From Morganella morganii (lineage in GTDB: Bacteria > Pseudomonadota > Gammaproteobacteria > Enterobacterales > Enterobacteriaceae), in NCBI RefSeq assembly GCF_019242955.1, contig NZ_CP066129.1, forward strand, positions 496,001 through 560,000: a stretch of 64,000 nt of DNA. The letters are read 5' to 3'. Position 1 is the stretch's first letter; every line of letters starts with the position of its first letter. A program made the translations under genes and the position numbers. Below are positions 30,827 to 40,874 of the stretch, piece by piece. A model generated the notes under the pieces. The model was not told the DNA's origin and searched no databases. It was given only the letters and a program-made list of their open reading frames with translations.

Positions 30827-30900
30827 GCGGATAACTAATCGGCTGATAACCATTTAGCTGATAACCATTTAGCTGGTAACTATTAGCGGATAACTATTAA
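30827..30900. repeat. Five tandem ~15-base repeats upstream of yqhD
   Basis: Copies lie at 30827-30841, 30842-30856, 30857-30871, 30872-30885 and 30886-30900. Copies 2 and 3 are identical (GCTGATAACCATTTA); the others keep a GATAAC or GGTAAC core. The block is inside the presumed yqhD promoter region and could bind a regulator or be a simple slippage product. Confidence 0.85.
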
Positions 30901-30950
30901 GTGTAGTGTAAATCAGGGCGGGTGTGGTAGCGAACCGGATCGTGCTTTCC

Positions 30951-30967
30951 GGCAGGCAGGCAGGCAG
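30951..30967. repeat. Tetranucleotide GGCA microsatellite
   Basis: Four GGCA units plus one G lie directly beside the yghB terminator, in non-coding DNA. Confidence 0.8.
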
Positions 30968-30987
30968 AAAAAAGCTCCCGAAGGAGC
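30968..30987 (-). terminator. Terminator of yghB
   Basis: On the minus strand GCTCC and GGAGC enclose a TTCG tetraloop and are followed by TTTTTT. UUCG loops are unusually stable in RNA. Confidence 0.85.
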
Positions 30988-30994
30988 CATCATC

Positions 30995-31693
30995 TTATTT
31001 TTTATGAGTGCGGTGACGTCTGCGGTTCAGCAGAGCCCGGCGTCTGCGGTAGTGACGGAACAGCAGATACAGTGACGCAATAATACCGATAATCAGGAAA
31101 AAGACCGGGATCAGCAGCAGGGCTGTCATCACCGTTTTTTCGTGTGCTTTGACAAACGGAATCTGATTGAGCACATAGCCGAAGGTGGTAATAATCGCCA
31201 CCCAGAGAAAACCGCTCAGCCAGTTAAAAAACTGAAAACGGCGGTTCGGCAGTGTGGAGAGTCCGGCCAGCATCGGCAGCAGAGTACGGACGAAACCGAG
31301 GAAGCGGCCGATCAGCAGCGCATACAGGCCGTGGCGGTTAAACAGCACTTCGGCTTTCTGATGATAATTTTTCGGGATCTGAGTCATCCAGCGCCTGACG
31401 GTTTTGGTATCACTCAGCCAGCGCCCCTGAATAAAACCGAGCCAGCTGCCGATACCGGCGGCGGCGGTCAGAATCACCAGTGTCGGCAGGAAATCCATCA
31501 CTCCCTTTGCAATCAGTGCGCCTGATAAAATCAGCAGGGTATCCCCGGGCAGAAACGCGGTGGGCAGAATGCCGTTCTCCAGCACAATAACCGTGAAGAG
31601 GATAGCGTAAACCAGCCAGAGGACTTCGGGATTAGAGAGAGTGGTAAAATCGTGAGACCAGAGTGCACTCACAATCTCTGATAAACTAGACAT
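30995..31693 (-). CDS. yghB: DedA-family inner-membrane protein YghB
   Basis: DedA proteins are inner-membrane transporters needed for normal cell division, envelope integrity and proton-motive force; some members flip lipid carriers. The 232-residue protein has several hydrophobic helices and the signatures [31 protein letters not shown] and [18 protein letters not shown]. It resembles YghB more than YqjA. The arginine-rich tail ([17 protein letters not shown]) is longer and more basic than in E. coli. It is divergent from exbB, as in E. coli. Confidence 0.92.
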   Translation of the reverse strand: MSSLSEIVSALWSHDFTTLSNPEVLWLVYAILFTVIVLENGILPTAFLPGDTLLILSGALIAKGVMDFLPTLVILTAAAGIGSWLGFIQGRWLSDTKTVRRWMTQIPKNYHQKAEVLFNRHGLYALLIGRFLGFVRTLLPMLAGLSTLPNRRFQFFNWLSGFLWVAIITTFGYVLNQIPFVKAHEKTVMTALLLIPVFFLIIGIIASLYLLFRHYRRRRALLNRRRHRTHKK

Positions 31694-31934
31694 TAGATTT
31701 CCTGTAAAACGAGATCCGGAACAACGATACAGACAGTGTATCGCAAAAATTGTTCACCCGTTTGATTTGATCGGGTTTTTCTTCTGATTAACGAAAGGTA
31801 TAAAGGTGGGCGGATTATCAAACCGGCCTGTGTGTTTTTTATGCGTTTTATCGGTAATCTTGCCGGTTGGTTTACGGTAAACACTTAGCGATCTGTGTGG
31901 AATTTCCCTCCGGGACGGCATTTTTTTGGTAAAC
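31694..31934. other. Spacer between yghB and the exbB control region
   Basis: Most of a 375-base divergent gap. No convincing gene; the one short frame here reads as noise. A promoter for yghB must lie here but I see no well-spaced pair of boxes. Confidence 0.4.
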
Positions 31935-31977
31935 CTTAATGATAATTACTATCAAATTGCTCAGGGTTTGATATGAT
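31935..31977 (+). promoter_or_regulatory. Fur box and -10 element of exbBD
   Basis: GATAATTACTATC (31941-31953) matches the 6-1-6 form of the Fur box (GATAAT-N-ATTATC) with one mismatch, and extends upstream into TTAAT. TATGAT at 31972-31977 is a good -10; its -35 position falls on the Fur box. Iron repression of exbBD is therefore expected. Confidence 0.8.
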
Positions 31978-32068
31978 CAGCGGGTTTCGTTTTTGGGTAG
32001 CGATGAATAACACGATTTATTTTTTGCTGAGAAAAAGTTCATAACAAAAGAGAGTTGAAGGCCAACTG

Positions 32069-32977
32069 ATGCGTAATTTGACCGTTTCTGTGCTATTGGC
32101 ATTATGTTTAACCGGCAGTGCATTTGCAGATAACACTGCTGCTGTCACACCAGCGACAACAACACCTGTCACCGCGCCGGCAGCAACAGCCGGTCAGCCT
32201 GCTCAGACACCTGAACAACCGGCGGTACCTGCAACTGCGGCAGAAGTTCCTGTTCAGGAAATCAGTTCAGCTCCGGCAGACGGTAACCGTGGTTTTGCGG
32301 CAGAACTGTCCGTGATTTCCATGTATCAGGGCGCGGATATGATCGTTAAATCGGTTATGATCGGCCTTATTATCGCTTCAGTGATTACCTGGGCTATTTT
32401 CTTTGCCAAGGGGGCTGACCTTATCGTTTCCCGCCGCCGTATCCGCCGTGAAGCCGACGCAATAAGCGGCGCACGTTCGCTGGATGAAGCCGCGGCTATT
32501 GCCGATACGTTCGGGAAAAAGAGTGTTACCCGGATGCTGATACTTGATGCTGTGAATGAGCGGACTGCATCAGAAAAAAGCCGTGACCTGAGCGGTATCA
32601 AAGACCGTGTGACGTTCCGTCAGGAGCGCATCGTGGCAGGTGTTGCCCGTCATATGGGGCGCGGTAACGGCTATCTGGCGACTATCGGAGCTATCTCACC
32701 ATTTGTCGGTCTGTTTGGTACCGTATGGGGTATCATGAACAGCTTCATCGGTATCGCCCACTCGCAGACCACCAACCTCGCGGTAGTGGCCCCGGGGATC
32801 GCAGAAGCACTGCTGGCAACGGCATTAGGCCTGGTTGCGGCAATTCCGGCTGTGGTGATCTACAACATCTTTGCCCGTATGATTTCTGCTTACCGCGGGG
32901 ATCTGGGGGATACCGCAGCACACACTATTTTATGGCTGGGCCGTGATCTCGACCTGGCAGACAGCAAAGCAGGGTAA
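32069..32977 (+). CDS. exbB: TonB-system energiser protein ExbB, with long N-terminal extension
   Basis: Forms the pentameric proton channel of the TonB-ExbB-ExbD complex in the inner membrane, which powers uptake of siderophores and vitamin B12. The 302-residue protein has the MotA/TolQ/ExbB domain, with membrane segments near residues 92-112 (VMIGLIIASVITWAIFFAK), GYLATIGAISPFVGLFGTVWGIMNSF, and ALGLVAAIPAVVIYNIFARM. Compared with the 244-residue E. coli form it has about 70 extra N-terminal residues: a signal-like peptide ending SAFA and an Ala/Thr/Pro-rich linker. exbD follows after 6 bases. Confidence 0.96.
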   Translation: MRNLTVSVLLALCLTGSAFADNTAAVTPATTTPVTAPAATAGQPAQTPEQPAVPATAAEVPVQEISSAPADGNRGFAAELSVISMYQGADMIVKSVMIGLIIASVITWAIFFAKGADLIVSRRRIRREADAISGARSLDEAAAIADTFGKKSVTRMLILDAVNERTASEKSRDLSGIKDRVTFRQERIVAGVARHMGRGNGYLATIGAISPFVGLFGTVWGIMNSFIGIAHSQTTNLAVVAPGIAEALLATALGLVAAIPAVVIYNIFARMISAYRGDLGDTAAHTILWLGRDLDLADSKAG

Positions 32978-32983
32978 TATCTG

Positions 32984-33406
32984 ATGGCAATGCGTCTTAA
33001 CGAAGAGTTGGATGACAGCGGCGAATTGCATGAAATTAACGTCACACCCTTTATTGATGTGATGTTGGTTCTGCTGATCATCTTTATGGTGGCAGCACCG
33101 CTGGCGACCGTTGATATCAAAGTGAACCTGCCGGCCTCAACGGCAAAACCACAGCCGCGTCCGGAAAAACCGGTCTTCCTGACGGTGAAAGCGGATAACC
33201 AGCTGCTGGTGGGCGAACAGGAAGTCACAAAAGAAACACTGGCTCAGATCCTGGATCAGACCACGGAATCCAACAAGGAAACCACGATCTTCTTCCAGGC
33301 AGATAAAACGGTCGATTATGAAACGCTGATGGGCATTATGGATGCTCTGCGTAAAGCGGGATATCTGAAAGTCGGGTTAGTGGGTATGGAGTCTGCGGAG
33401 AAATAA
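32984..33406 (+). CDS. exbD: TonB-system energiser protein ExbD
   Basis: Partner of ExbB with one membrane helix and a periplasmic domain. The 140-residue protein has the essential membrane aspartate D25 in TPFIDVMLVLLIIFMVAAPL. It is in an operon with exbB under the same Fur box, and its terminator overlaps the end of cca on the other strand. Confidence 0.97.
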   Translation: MAMRLNEELDDSGELHEINVTPFIDVMLVLLIIFMVAAPLATVDIKVNLPASTAKPQPRPEKPVFLTVKADNQLLVGEQEVTKETLAQILDQTTESNKETTIFFQADKTVDYETLMGIMDALRKAGYLKVGLVGMESAEK

Positions 33407-33430
33407 CCGCAGACTGATCAGCCTGAAATA

Positions 33431-33460
33431 AAAAAGCCGTTCATCATGAACGGCTTTTTT
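33431..33460. terminator. Bidirectional terminator of exbD, overlapping the 3' end of cca
   Basis: AAAAAGCCGTTCA (33431-33443) pairs with TGAACGGCTTTTT (33447-33459), loop TCA. The loop is the cca stop codon read in reverse, and one arm codes for the last Cca residues. Confidence 0.88.
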
Positions 33461-34622
33461 GTTGCCACTCTCTGACGGCTTCAGCACGGCGGCGGGTGAG
33501 CTCCGCTTTGATATCCGCTCCTTTAAAACCGGCCTCAATAACCGGTTTGACGGCAACGTTCTGTGCAAGAATGAAAGCCTCCGCCAGTATATGCCCCTGC
33601 GGGTAATCTGTTGCTTCCGGTGCTATCCGGCTGAGGTAATCCGCTTCACAAAGGACAGCCAGCTGTGTGATGCGTTCCGGTTTACGCCAGGCATCCAGGG
33701 AATCAAACAAAGCAATAATATCGTCTGCGGTCAGCTGACCGATATCATGAACCGTCCGGTAATGACAGGTGGCAAGCAGAGCCAGATCCCGTGCCGGGTT
33801 CGGCACCCGCAGGCGCTCTGACAGTTGCTGAATGGCAGACGTTCCCTCTCCGGTACTGTGGCAGCTCAGATAAAGACACAATGCGGCAAAGCGGATATCG
33901 GTGCTGTTTGTCAAAAACACTGTCCGGCGCAGAAGTCCGGCGGTCAGGATGTCATAACCGGTCTGGCCGTCAGTGGCACAGAACAGGGTTTCCAGTTCCG
34001 GAAACAGTACAGTCAGTGCACCGCAACGGCGCAGTACAGAAAAGTAGATATCCGGACACGCGCTGCTGAGGGCTTTTTCGGTCTCTTTCCAGACCCGTTC
34101 TGCCGTCAGGTGTGCAAGCTCTCCCTGTTGTGTGATGGCAGACATCAGCTCAAGGGTTTCCGGTGCAATCACAAATCCCTGCGGTGCAAAACGGGCAGCA
34201 AAGCGCGCTACCCGCAGGACACGCAGCGGATCTTCCGTGAACGCCTCAGAAACATGGCGGAGAATACGGTTTTTCAGATCATCCGCCCCGTGATACGGGT
34301 CATACAGTGTACCGTCAGCCGATTGCGCCATGGCATTGATGGTCAGATCACGGCGCTGCAAATCATCTTCCAGCGTGACATCCGGCGCACTGTAACAGGC
34401 AAAACCGGTGTATCCGGCGCCGGTTTTCCGCTCTGTCCGTGCAAGGGCATACTCCTCACGGGTACCGGGATGGAGAAAAACAGGAAAATCGCGCCCTACC
34501 TGCTGATAGCCGCGTTCCAGCATGATGTCAGGAGTCGCGCCGACAACCACCCAGTCTCTGTCCGAGACAGGCAGACCCAGCAGTGCATCGCGGACTGCGC
34601 CGCCGACCAGATAGATATCCAC
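33444..34622 (-). CDS. cca: CCA tRNA nucleotidyltransferase with degenerate HD domain
   Basis: Adds and repairs the 3'-CCA of tRNAs. The 392-residue protein has the class II nucleotidyltransferase core: GGAVRD at residues 7-12, metal aspartates D21 and D23 in [10 protein letters not shown], and [11 protein letters not shown] at about 90-100. The C-terminal part aligns with the E. coli HD region ([49 protein letters not shown]). However, the HD pair is gone: where E. coli has LCHDLGKG this protein has LCLYLSCH (L250, Y251), and other metal-ligand histidines are absent. It is also about 20 residues shorter. tRNA CCA addition should remain, but the phosphohydrolase activities are probably lost. 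The start is GTG after GGAG, as in E. coli. Confidence 0.95.
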   Translation of the reverse strand: MDIYLVGGAVRDALLGLPVSDRDWVVVGATPDIMLERGYQQVGRDFPVFLHPGTREEYALARTERKTGAGYTGFACYSAPDVTLEDDLQRRDLTINAMAQSADGTLYDPYHGADDLKNRILRHVSEAFTEDPLRVLRVARFAARFAPQGFVIAPETLELMSAITQQGELAHLTAERVWKETEKALSSACPDIYFSVLRRCGALTVLFPELETLFCATDGQTGYDILTAGLLRRTVFLTNSTDIRFAALCLYLSCHSTGEGTSAIQQLSERLRVPNPARDLALLATCHYRTVHDIGQLTADDIIALFDSLDAWRKPERITQLAVLCEADYLSRIAPEATDYPQGHILAEAFILAQNVAVKPVIEAGFKGADIKAELTRRRAEAVREWQQKSRS

Positions 34623-34653
34623 ATTTTTCTCCGTACTGCGCTTACTGTGAGTC

Positions 34654-35271
34654 TCAGTTCATCCAGCGATCTTTTTTCTTCCGGCGCGGAATCATATGCG
34701 GCAGCAGCAGACCCAGCAACAGACCGGCACCGGCCACACCGCCGCCGTACATAAACCACTGCAGAATAATATCGCGCTGTTTATCATCTAACTGCACACT
34801 GATGGCATCCAGTTTTTTCTTTGCGACCACAACCTGATTACGCAGGCTGTCATTCTCTTTTTTCAGGTTATTGATGATATCATCACTGGCAGCCACGCGG
34901 TTTTGCATATCTGCCGTTTTGTCGTTCCAGGTGCCGTCGATATTGGCGAGTTTGCCGCGCAGTGTCTGAATCTCTTCTTCCATGGCAGGAACGCGCTCTT
35001 TCAGGCTGGGTGTGGTGCTCAGCAGCTCTTTCGGTAACCAGACATCGCGGTTTTTGCTGTCACGGACCCGGACAAAGCCGGTTTCATTATTGACATCAAG
35101 CATCGTGACTTTTTCACCGGAATTGAGTGAGCCGGCGATGCGGTAGCGGTTGCTCGGGCCGCTGTGAACATAGGTGGAGAGATCGTCGGAGACGTAACGG
35201 GTTTCTTCAGCATGTGCGGTAATGCTGACAGTTGCTGCAAACAGCAAAGGGAGTAAGGCGAGTTTTTTCAT
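34654..35271 (-). CDS. ygiM: SH3-domain envelope protein YgiM (TIGR04211 family)
   Basis: Membrane-anchored periplasmic protein of unknown biochemical role. The 205-residue protein has a signal peptide ending AHA (before EETRYVSDD), a bacterial SH3 domain (about residues 22-85), a coiled coil ([20 protein letters not shown] to about 165), then a C-terminal membrane helix [21 protein letters not shown] and the basic end [10 protein letters not shown]. The ATG at 35271 is chosen; another lies two codons upstream. cca follows 31 bases downstream on the same strand, as in E. coli. Confidence 0.93.
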   Translation of the reverse strand: MKKLALLPLLFAATVSITAHAEETRYVSDDLSTYVHSGPSNRYRIAGSLNSGEKVTMLDVNNETGFVRVRDSKNRDVWLPKELLSTTPSLKERVPAMEEEIQTLRGKLANIDGTWNDKTADMQNRVAASDDIINNLKKENDSLRNQVVVAKKKLDAISVQLDDKQRDIILQWFMYGGGVAGAGLLLGLLLPHMIPRRKKKDRWMN

Positions 35272-35499
35272 CGTCATCAGCTTTATCAATCGTTGGTTAT
35301 GAATATCATACTAATGAGTTAAGTGTGCGGGTGCAAACGTTAAACAGCCATGGGATTACTCTTAACCGCGGAATAAATGACGGGATAAAGTGGATAAACA
35401 GCGAAAAATCCGGCTGGTGATAACAAATCAGGGTCATTTTTATGACGAAAGCAAGGCCGGGCTGATGATAAATAACAGTACAGGATGGCGGGAATGTCT

Positions 35500-36468
35500 A
35501 TGAGCGATTACGAAACAGAACTGAAATTTGCAGTAAAACCGGAGGCGATTGCCGCCGTTATCACCGGACTGACAGCCTTTCCTCATCAGCATTTCCGTGC
35601 TGTCCGCCTGACTAACAGCTATTTTGAAACAGCGGATGATACGTTGCGGAAGTGGGATATGGGCCTGCGTATCCGGGGATGTGATACTGAATATGAAATG
35701 ACCCTGAAAACAGCCGGTAATGATATCGGCGGGTTACATCAGCGTCCTGAATATAATATTCCGCTGTCCCGGCCGGAACTGGATTTAGCCGCACTGCCTG
35801 CGGAAGTCTGGCCGCCGGAAACGGATGTTGCGGCGCTGCAATCATCACTGCGTGCCCGCTTTACCACGGATTTTGCCCGTGAAAAGTGGCTGCTGACGGT
35901 GAATAACAGTGTGGTGGAAGCCGTGCTGGATCAGGGCAGTGTGGTTGCCGGAGAGGCGGAATGCCCGATTTGTGAATTTGAGATGGAGCTGAAGGCGGGC
36001 TCTGCTGCTGATCTACTGACGGCGGCAAAAGCGCTGGCGGAATTACCGGGACTGCGCCTTGCAGGACGCAGCAAAGCCGCACGCGGTTACTGGCTGGCAC
36101 AGGGCGCCCCGGTACCGGAATTGCCGGAATTGTTTACGGAACTGGAGCCGCAGACTCCCCTGACGGATGTGGTCGTCCGCCTGATCAAACAGTGGCAGAG
36201 CCTTGAAGAAGCCTGGCTGCTGAATGCGGACGGTGCGTTACCGGCGCTGCGGCAGACGATTTCCCTGCTGCTGACAATGGCTGACCGGTATCCCGGCGCG
36301 GTGCCTGATTTTGTCCGTGACTGCCCGCTGCCTGACGTCGCCGCCGCACTGGCATCAGCGGATGCAAAACCTGAGGATGTCTGTTTCAGTCCGGTATGGT
36401 TGCAGTGTAAACTGGCTTTCACGCAATGGGTTTTTGCACTGTGGATGGCAGCTCCTGCCATGCCATAA
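35500..36468 (+). CDS. ygiF: Inorganic triphosphatase YgiF, CYTH domain with shortened CHAD region
   Basis: Hydrolyses inorganic tripolyphosphate with Mg. The 322-residue product has the N-terminal CYTH domain with the ETELKF signature, [19 protein letters not shown] and [11 protein letters not shown], to about residue 200. The C-terminal CHAD region is only about 115 residues, against roughly 220 in the 433-residue E. coli protein. No remnant continues before glnE, so this seems an evolved shortening rather than a recent frameshift. The ATG at 35500 is chosen because GCGGGA precedes it; in-frame ATGs at 35485 and 35494 are alternatives. glnE follows after 46 bases. Confidence 0.9.
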   Translation: MSDYETELKFAVKPEAIAAVITGLTAFPHQHFRAVRLTNSYFETADDTLRKWDMGLRIRGCDTEYEMTLKTAGNDIGGLHQRPEYNIPLSRPELDLAALPAEVWPPETDVAALQSSLRARFTTDFAREKWLLTVNNSVVEAVLDQGSVVAGEAECPICEFEMELKAGSAADLLTAAKALAELPGLRLAGRSKAARGYWLAQGAPVPELPELFTELEPQTPLTDVVVRLIKQWQSLEEAWLLNADGALPALRQTISLLLTMADRYPGAVPDFVRDCPLPDVAAALASADAKPEDVCFSPVWLQCKLAFTQWVFALWMAAPAMP

Positions 36469-36514
36469 CCAGGTTTTGAACTGCAATGTGAATCTGATAA
36501 CAAAAGGAACATTG

Positions 36515-39343
36515 ATGCTGCCGCTGACCCCGATACTCCGCCAGATTGCTGAACGGGTAACCGCCCGGCTTGATACCGGCACGGCGCCGTACTCTGAACA
36601 GGAAGAGATAATTTTTGCCGGCAGTGATTTTGTGGCGGAGCAGTGTATCCGCCATCCGGACTGGTTATCTGCTTTGCGCAACACCCCGCCGCAACCGGAT
36701 GAATGGCGCAATTATGCCGCCCGGCTGGCGGAGATGATGACGGATGTTGCGCAGGAAGAGGATGTGATGCGGGTGCTGCGTCTGTTTCGTTATCAGATGC
36801 TGATGCGTATTGCCGTGATGCAGCTCCTGCGCCGGAGTACGACAGAAGAGACGCTGCGCCAGATCAGCGAGCTGGCGGAAGTTCTGATTATCGCCGCCCG
36901 CGACTGGCTTTATCAGCGTTGTTGTGCGGACTGGGGCACGCCCTGTTCGCCGGACGGCAGTGCAATGCCGCTGCTGATCCTCGGAATGGGAAAACTGGGC
37001 GGCGGTGAGCTGAATTTCTCCTCCGATATTGACCTCATTTTTGCTTATCCGGAAAACGGTGTCACGCAGGGTGGCCGCCGTGAACTGGAAAATGCACAGT
37101 TCTTTACCCGTCTGGGACAAAAAATTATCAGAATGCTGGATCACGCCACGGCGGACGGTTTCGTCTACCGCGTGGATATGCGTCTGCGGCCGTTCGGCGA
37201 CAGCGGGCCGCTGGTATTCAGTTTTTCTGCTCTCGAAGATTACTATCAGGAACAGGGGCGCGACTGGGAGCGCTATGCGATGGTCAAAGCGCGTATTCTC
37301 GGTCGTGATGACTCTGCTTACAGTGAAACGCTGCGCCGGATGCTGCGTCCGTTTGTCTACCGCCGTTATATCGATTTCAGTGTGATCCAGTCTCTGCGTA
37401 ATATGAAAGGCATGATTGGCCGCGAAGTCCGGCGGCGCGGGCTGACAAACAATATCAAGCTCGGTGCCGGGGGGATCAGGGAAATAGAGTTTATCACCCA
37501 GGTCTTTCAGCTGATCCGCGGCGGACGTGAACCGGGGTTACAGACACAATCCCTGCATGCGGCGCTGGCAGAAATTGCCCGGCTGGGGCTGCTTGGTGAG
37601 GAACAGGTCGCGCAGTTGCTGGATGCCTATGCTTATCTGCGGCGGCTGGAAAACCTGTTGCAGGCCATTAATGACAGCCAGACACAGACGCTGCCGGACT
37701 CGCCTGTTGATCAGGCGCGGCTGGCTCAGGGAATGGATGCCGCTTCGTGGGCGGATCTGGATACGGTGCTGAACAGCAAAATGGCGGCAGTACATCAGAT
37801 TTTTACTGATCTTATCGGCGAGGATGATGAGGAAAGTGAGGATGAAACTGCGTTACAGCCCTTTATCTCGTTGTGGGAAAGTGAGCCGGAACTGAGTGAT
37901 ATCACCTCACTGTTTCAGCTGAACGAGGATGATGCCGCACAGTTTCTGACCGGTTTACAGGGGTTCCGTCAGGATCTCGGTAAGCGGACCATCGGGCCGC
38001 GCGGGCGGGATGTGCTCGATCAGCTGCTGCCCAAACTGCTGGCGAAACTGGTATCACAACCGGATGCGCAACGGGTGTTACAGCGTCTGACGCCGCTGCT
38101 GCTCAGTATTGTCAGCCGGACAACCTATCTGGAGCTGCTGCTGGAATCTGATGTGGTGCTGACGCACGTGGTGCGGTTGTGTGCCGCATCCCCGATGATA
38201 GCTGTGCAACTGGCACGCCATCCGCTGCTGCTTGATGAACTGCTGGACCCGGCATCGCTCTATCAGCCGTTACCGCTGAATGCGTACCGTGATGAGCTGC
38301 GTCAGTATCTGATGCGGGTTCCGGAGGAGGATGAGGAACAGCAGCTTGAGGCACTCCGCCAGTTTAAACAGGCGCAGCTGCTGCGGATCGCGGCGGAAGA
38401 TATCACCGGCGTACTGCCGGTGATGAAAGTGAGTGATCACCTGACCTGGCTGGCGGAAGCGATGATCGCCGCAGTGGTGCAGCAGGCGTGGGGGCAGATG
38501 GTCAGACGCTACGGAGAACCCGCACATCTGACCCGCGGCGGGGATAAAGGTTTTGCGGTGATCGGCTATGGCAAGCTGGGCGGCTGGGAACTGGGTTACA
38601 GTTCGGATCTCGACCTGGTGTTCCTGCTGGATTGTCCGGAAGGCACACAAACCACCGGCCCGCGTGAAATCGACGCGCGGCAGTTCTATCTGCGTCTGGC
38701 GCAGCGCATTATGCATCTGTTCAGCACCCGGACCTCATCCGGTGTTCTGTATGAGGTGGATGCCCGTCTGCGTCCGTCCGGGGAGGCCGGGATGCTGGTC
38801 AGCACTTTGGAGGCATTCGCGGATTACCAGCAGAACAGCGCCTGGACATGGGAACATCAGGCTCTGATCCGCGCCCGCCAGGTGTATGGCGATGAGGCGA
38901 TTGCCGCCCGTTTTGACGGCATCCGCCGTGATATTCTGTGCCGTCAGCGTGATAACGCGCAACTGAAACAGGATGTCCGTGAGATGCGCGAAAAAATGTA
39001 TCAGCATCTCGGCAGCCGTGACGACAGTGTATTTAACATCAAAACTGATCCGGGCGGGATCACGGATATTGAATTTATTGCCCAGTATCTGGTTCTGCGT
39101 TTTGCGCCGGAAAATAAGGCGCTGATCCGCTGGTCTGATAATGTCCGGATTTTTGAACTGATGGCAAACTATGATGTGATGCCGGAAGAGGAATCTCTGC
39201 GGCTGACCGCAGCTTATATTATGATGCGCGACAGGCTGCATCATCTCTCGTTGCAGGATAAGTCCGGTGTGGTACCGCTGACCGAATTTGCCGCAGAGCG
39301 CGAATTTGTCCGTGCCCGCTGGCTGCACTGGCTCGGGGAATAA
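36515..39343 (+). CDS. glnE: Glutamine synthetase adenylyltransferase / adenylyl-removing enzyme
   Basis: Controls glutamine synthetase by adding or removing AMP in response to PII. The 942-residue protein has two nucleotidyltransferase domains: the N-terminal adenylyl-removing one with [19 protein letters not shown] and the C-terminal adenylylating one with [19 protein letters not shown], each keeping the DxD metal pair. The frame is open 68 codons upstream, overlapping ygiF, but the ATG at 36515 has AAGGA upstream and gives the E. coli length. Confidence 0.98.
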   Translation: MLPLTPILRQIAERVTARLDTGTAPYSEQEEIIFAGSDFVAEQCIRHPDWLSALRNTPPQPDEWRNYAARLAEMMTDVAQEEDVMRVLRLFRYQMLMRIAVMQLLRRSTTEETLRQISELAEVLIIAARDWLYQRCCADWGTPCSPDGSAMPLLILGMGKLGGGELNFSSDIDLIFAYPENGVTQGGRRELENAQFFTRLGQKIIRMLDHATADGFVYRVDMRLRPFGDSGPLVFSFSALEDYYQEQGRDWERYAMVKARILGRDDSAYSETLRRMLRPFVYRRYIDFSVIQSLRNMKGMIGREVRRRGLTNNIKLGAGGIREIEFITQVFQLIRGGREPGLQTQSLHAALAEIARLGLLGEEQVAQLLDAYAYLRRLENLLQAINDSQTQTLPDSPVDQARLAQGMDAASWADLDTVLNSKMAAVHQIFTDLIGEDDEESEDETALQPFISLWESEPELSDITSLFQLNEDDAAQFLTGLQGFRQDLGKRTIGPRGRDVLDQLLPKLLAKLVSQPDAQRVLQRLTPLLLSIVSRTTYLELLLESDVVLTHVVRLCAASPMIAVQLARHPLLLDELLDPASLYQPLPLNAYRDELRQYLMRVPEEDEEQQLEALRQFKQAQLLRIAAEDITGVLPVMKVSDHLTWLAEAMIAAVVQQAWGQMVRRYGEPAHLTRGGDKGFAVIGYGKLGGWELGYSSDLDLVFLLDCPEGTQTTGPREIDARQFYLRLAQRIMHLFSTRTSSGVLYEVDARLRPSGEAGMLVSTLEAFADYQQNSAWTWEHQALIRARQVYGDEAIAARFDGIRRDILCRQRDNAQLKQDVREMREKMYQHLGSRDDSVFNIKTDPGGITDIEFIAQYLVLRFAPENKALIRWSDNVRIFELMANYDVMPEEESLRLTAAYIMMRDRLHHLSLQDKSGVVPLTEFAAEREFVRARWLHWLGE

Positions 39344-39433
39344 ATACCGGCGGCCGTACGCGGATTTTCTGTCCGGTGGCCGGTTTGTGATATTATCAGC
39401 AATAATTTCGTTATTCATAAGGTGGAGCAGGGA

Positions 39434-40861
39434 ATGAAAGTAACACTCCCGGATTTTCAGAATGCCGCAGTTTTAGTTGTCGGTGATGTGATGTTAGATC
39501 GTTACTGGCACGGGCCGACCAGCCGGATCTCCCCGGAAGCCCCGGTGCCGGTGGTTAAAGTCACTGAAATTGAAGAGCGTCCCGGCGGCGCGGCAAACGT
39601 GGCTATGAACATCGCCTCTCTGGGAGCGAATTCCCGCCTCGTGGGTCTGACCGGTATTGATGACGCCGCCCGCGCACTGACCGAGCGTCTGAATGATGTC
39701 AAAGTCCGCTGTGATTTTGTCGGCCTGCCGACACACCCGACGATCACCAAACTGCGCGTGTTATCCCGCAGCCAGCAGCTGATCCGCCTGGATTTTGAAG
39801 AAGGTTTTTCGGATGTCGATCCGCAGCCGATACTCGAACGTATTGCACAGGCGCTGCCGCACATCGGTGCGCTGGTACTGTCTGATTATGCCAAAGGCGC
39901 GCTGGCACATGTGGAAGAGATGATCGCGCTGGCCCGCAAATCCGGGGTCCCGATCCTGATCGACCCGAAAGGTACGGATTTTGCCCGTTATCGCGGTGCA
40001 ACCCTGCTGACACCGAATATGTCAGAGTTTGAAGCCGTGGCCGGAAAATGTACCGATAATGCCGATATCGAAGAAAAAGGCCTGAAAGTTATCCGTGATT
40101 TTGATTTACAGGCACTGCTGGTGACCCGCTCCGAGCAGGGCATGAGCCTGCTGCGCCCGGGACAACCGGCTCTGCATCTGCCGACACTGGCTCAGGAAGT
40201 CTTTGATGTGACCGGTGCCGGGGATACGGTAATCGGTGTGCTGGCAACGTCGCTGGCGGCCGGGAAAACCCTGGATGAATCCTGTGCGCTGGCGAATGCG
40301 GCGGCGGGTGTCGTGGTCGGTAAGCTGGGGACGTCCACGGTTTCACCGGTTGAGCTGGAAAATGCCGTACGCGGCCGCAGTGATAACGGCTTTGGTGTGA
40401 TGACCGAAGAAGAGCTGCATCAGGCCGTGGCGGATGCCCGCCAGCGCGGCGAGAAAGTGGTGATGACCAACGGCTGCTTTGATATTTTGCACGCCGGACA
40501 TGTTTCTTATCTTGCTAATGCCCGCAAACTGGGAGATCGCCTGATTGTGGCGGTGAACAGTGATGCTTCCACCAAACGCCTGAAAGGCGAAAGCCGTCCG
40601 GTTAACCCGCTGGATCAGCGCATGATTGTGCTCGGCGCACTGGGTGCTGTGGATTGGGTGGTGCCGTTTGAGGAAGATACACCGCAGCGTCTGATTGCCT
40701 CTGTCCTGCCGGATGTGCTGGTGAAGGGCGGGGATTACCGTCCGGAAGAGATTGCCGGCAGTGAGGAAGTGTGGGCCGCAGGCGGCGAAGTGAAAGTCCT
40801 CAATTTTGAGGATGGCATTTCCACCACCAATATCATCAACACTATCAATAAATCAAAGTAA
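39434..40861 (+). CDS. hldE: Bifunctional heptose 7-phosphate kinase / heptose 1-phosphate adenylyltransferase
   Basis: Makes ADP-D-glycero-beta-D-manno-heptose for the lipopolysaccharide inner core. The 475-residue protein has an N-terminal ribokinase-like domain ([20 protein letters not shown], and the catalytic [14 protein letters not shown]) and a C-terminal cytidylyltransferase-like domain with [20 protein letters not shown] starting near residue 347. The ATG at 39434 follows GGAGCAGGGA; an in-frame start four codons earlier is less likely. The glnE-hldE order is conserved. Confidence 0.98.
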   Translation: MKVTLPDFQNAAVLVVGDVMLDRYWHGPTSRISPEAPVPVVKVTEIEERPGGAANVAMNIASLGANSRLVGLTGIDDAARALTERLNDVKVRCDFVGLPTHPTITKLRVLSRSQQLIRLDFEEGFSDVDPQPILERIAQALPHIGALVLSDYAKGALAHVEEMIALARKSGVPILIDPKGTDFARYRGATLLTPNMSEFEAVAGKCTDNADIEEKGLKVIRDFDLQALLVTRSEQGMSLLRPGQPALHLPTLAQEVFDVTGAGDTVIGVLATSLAAGKTLDESCALANAAAGVVVGKLGTSTVSPVELENAVRGRSDNGFGVMTEEELHQAVADARQRGEKVVMTNGCFDILHAGHVSYLANARKLGDRLIVAVNSDASTKRLKGESRPVNPLDQRMIVLGALGAVDWVVPFEEDTPQRLIASVLPDVLVKGGDYRPEEIAGSEEVWAAGGEVKVLNFEDGISTTNIINTINKSK

Positions 40862-40874
40862 CAGACTGATTATT

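Noticed and set aside
33825-34754. 309-codon plus-strand open frame opposite cca and ygiM
   Set aside because: It spans two real genes in antisense, has no ribosome-binding site and a low-complexity, Cys/Arg/Gln-rich translation.
36311-36514. 68-codon upstream extension of glnE
   Set aside because: It overlaps the end of ygiF in another frame; the ATG at 36515 has a good ribosome-binding site and gives the family length.
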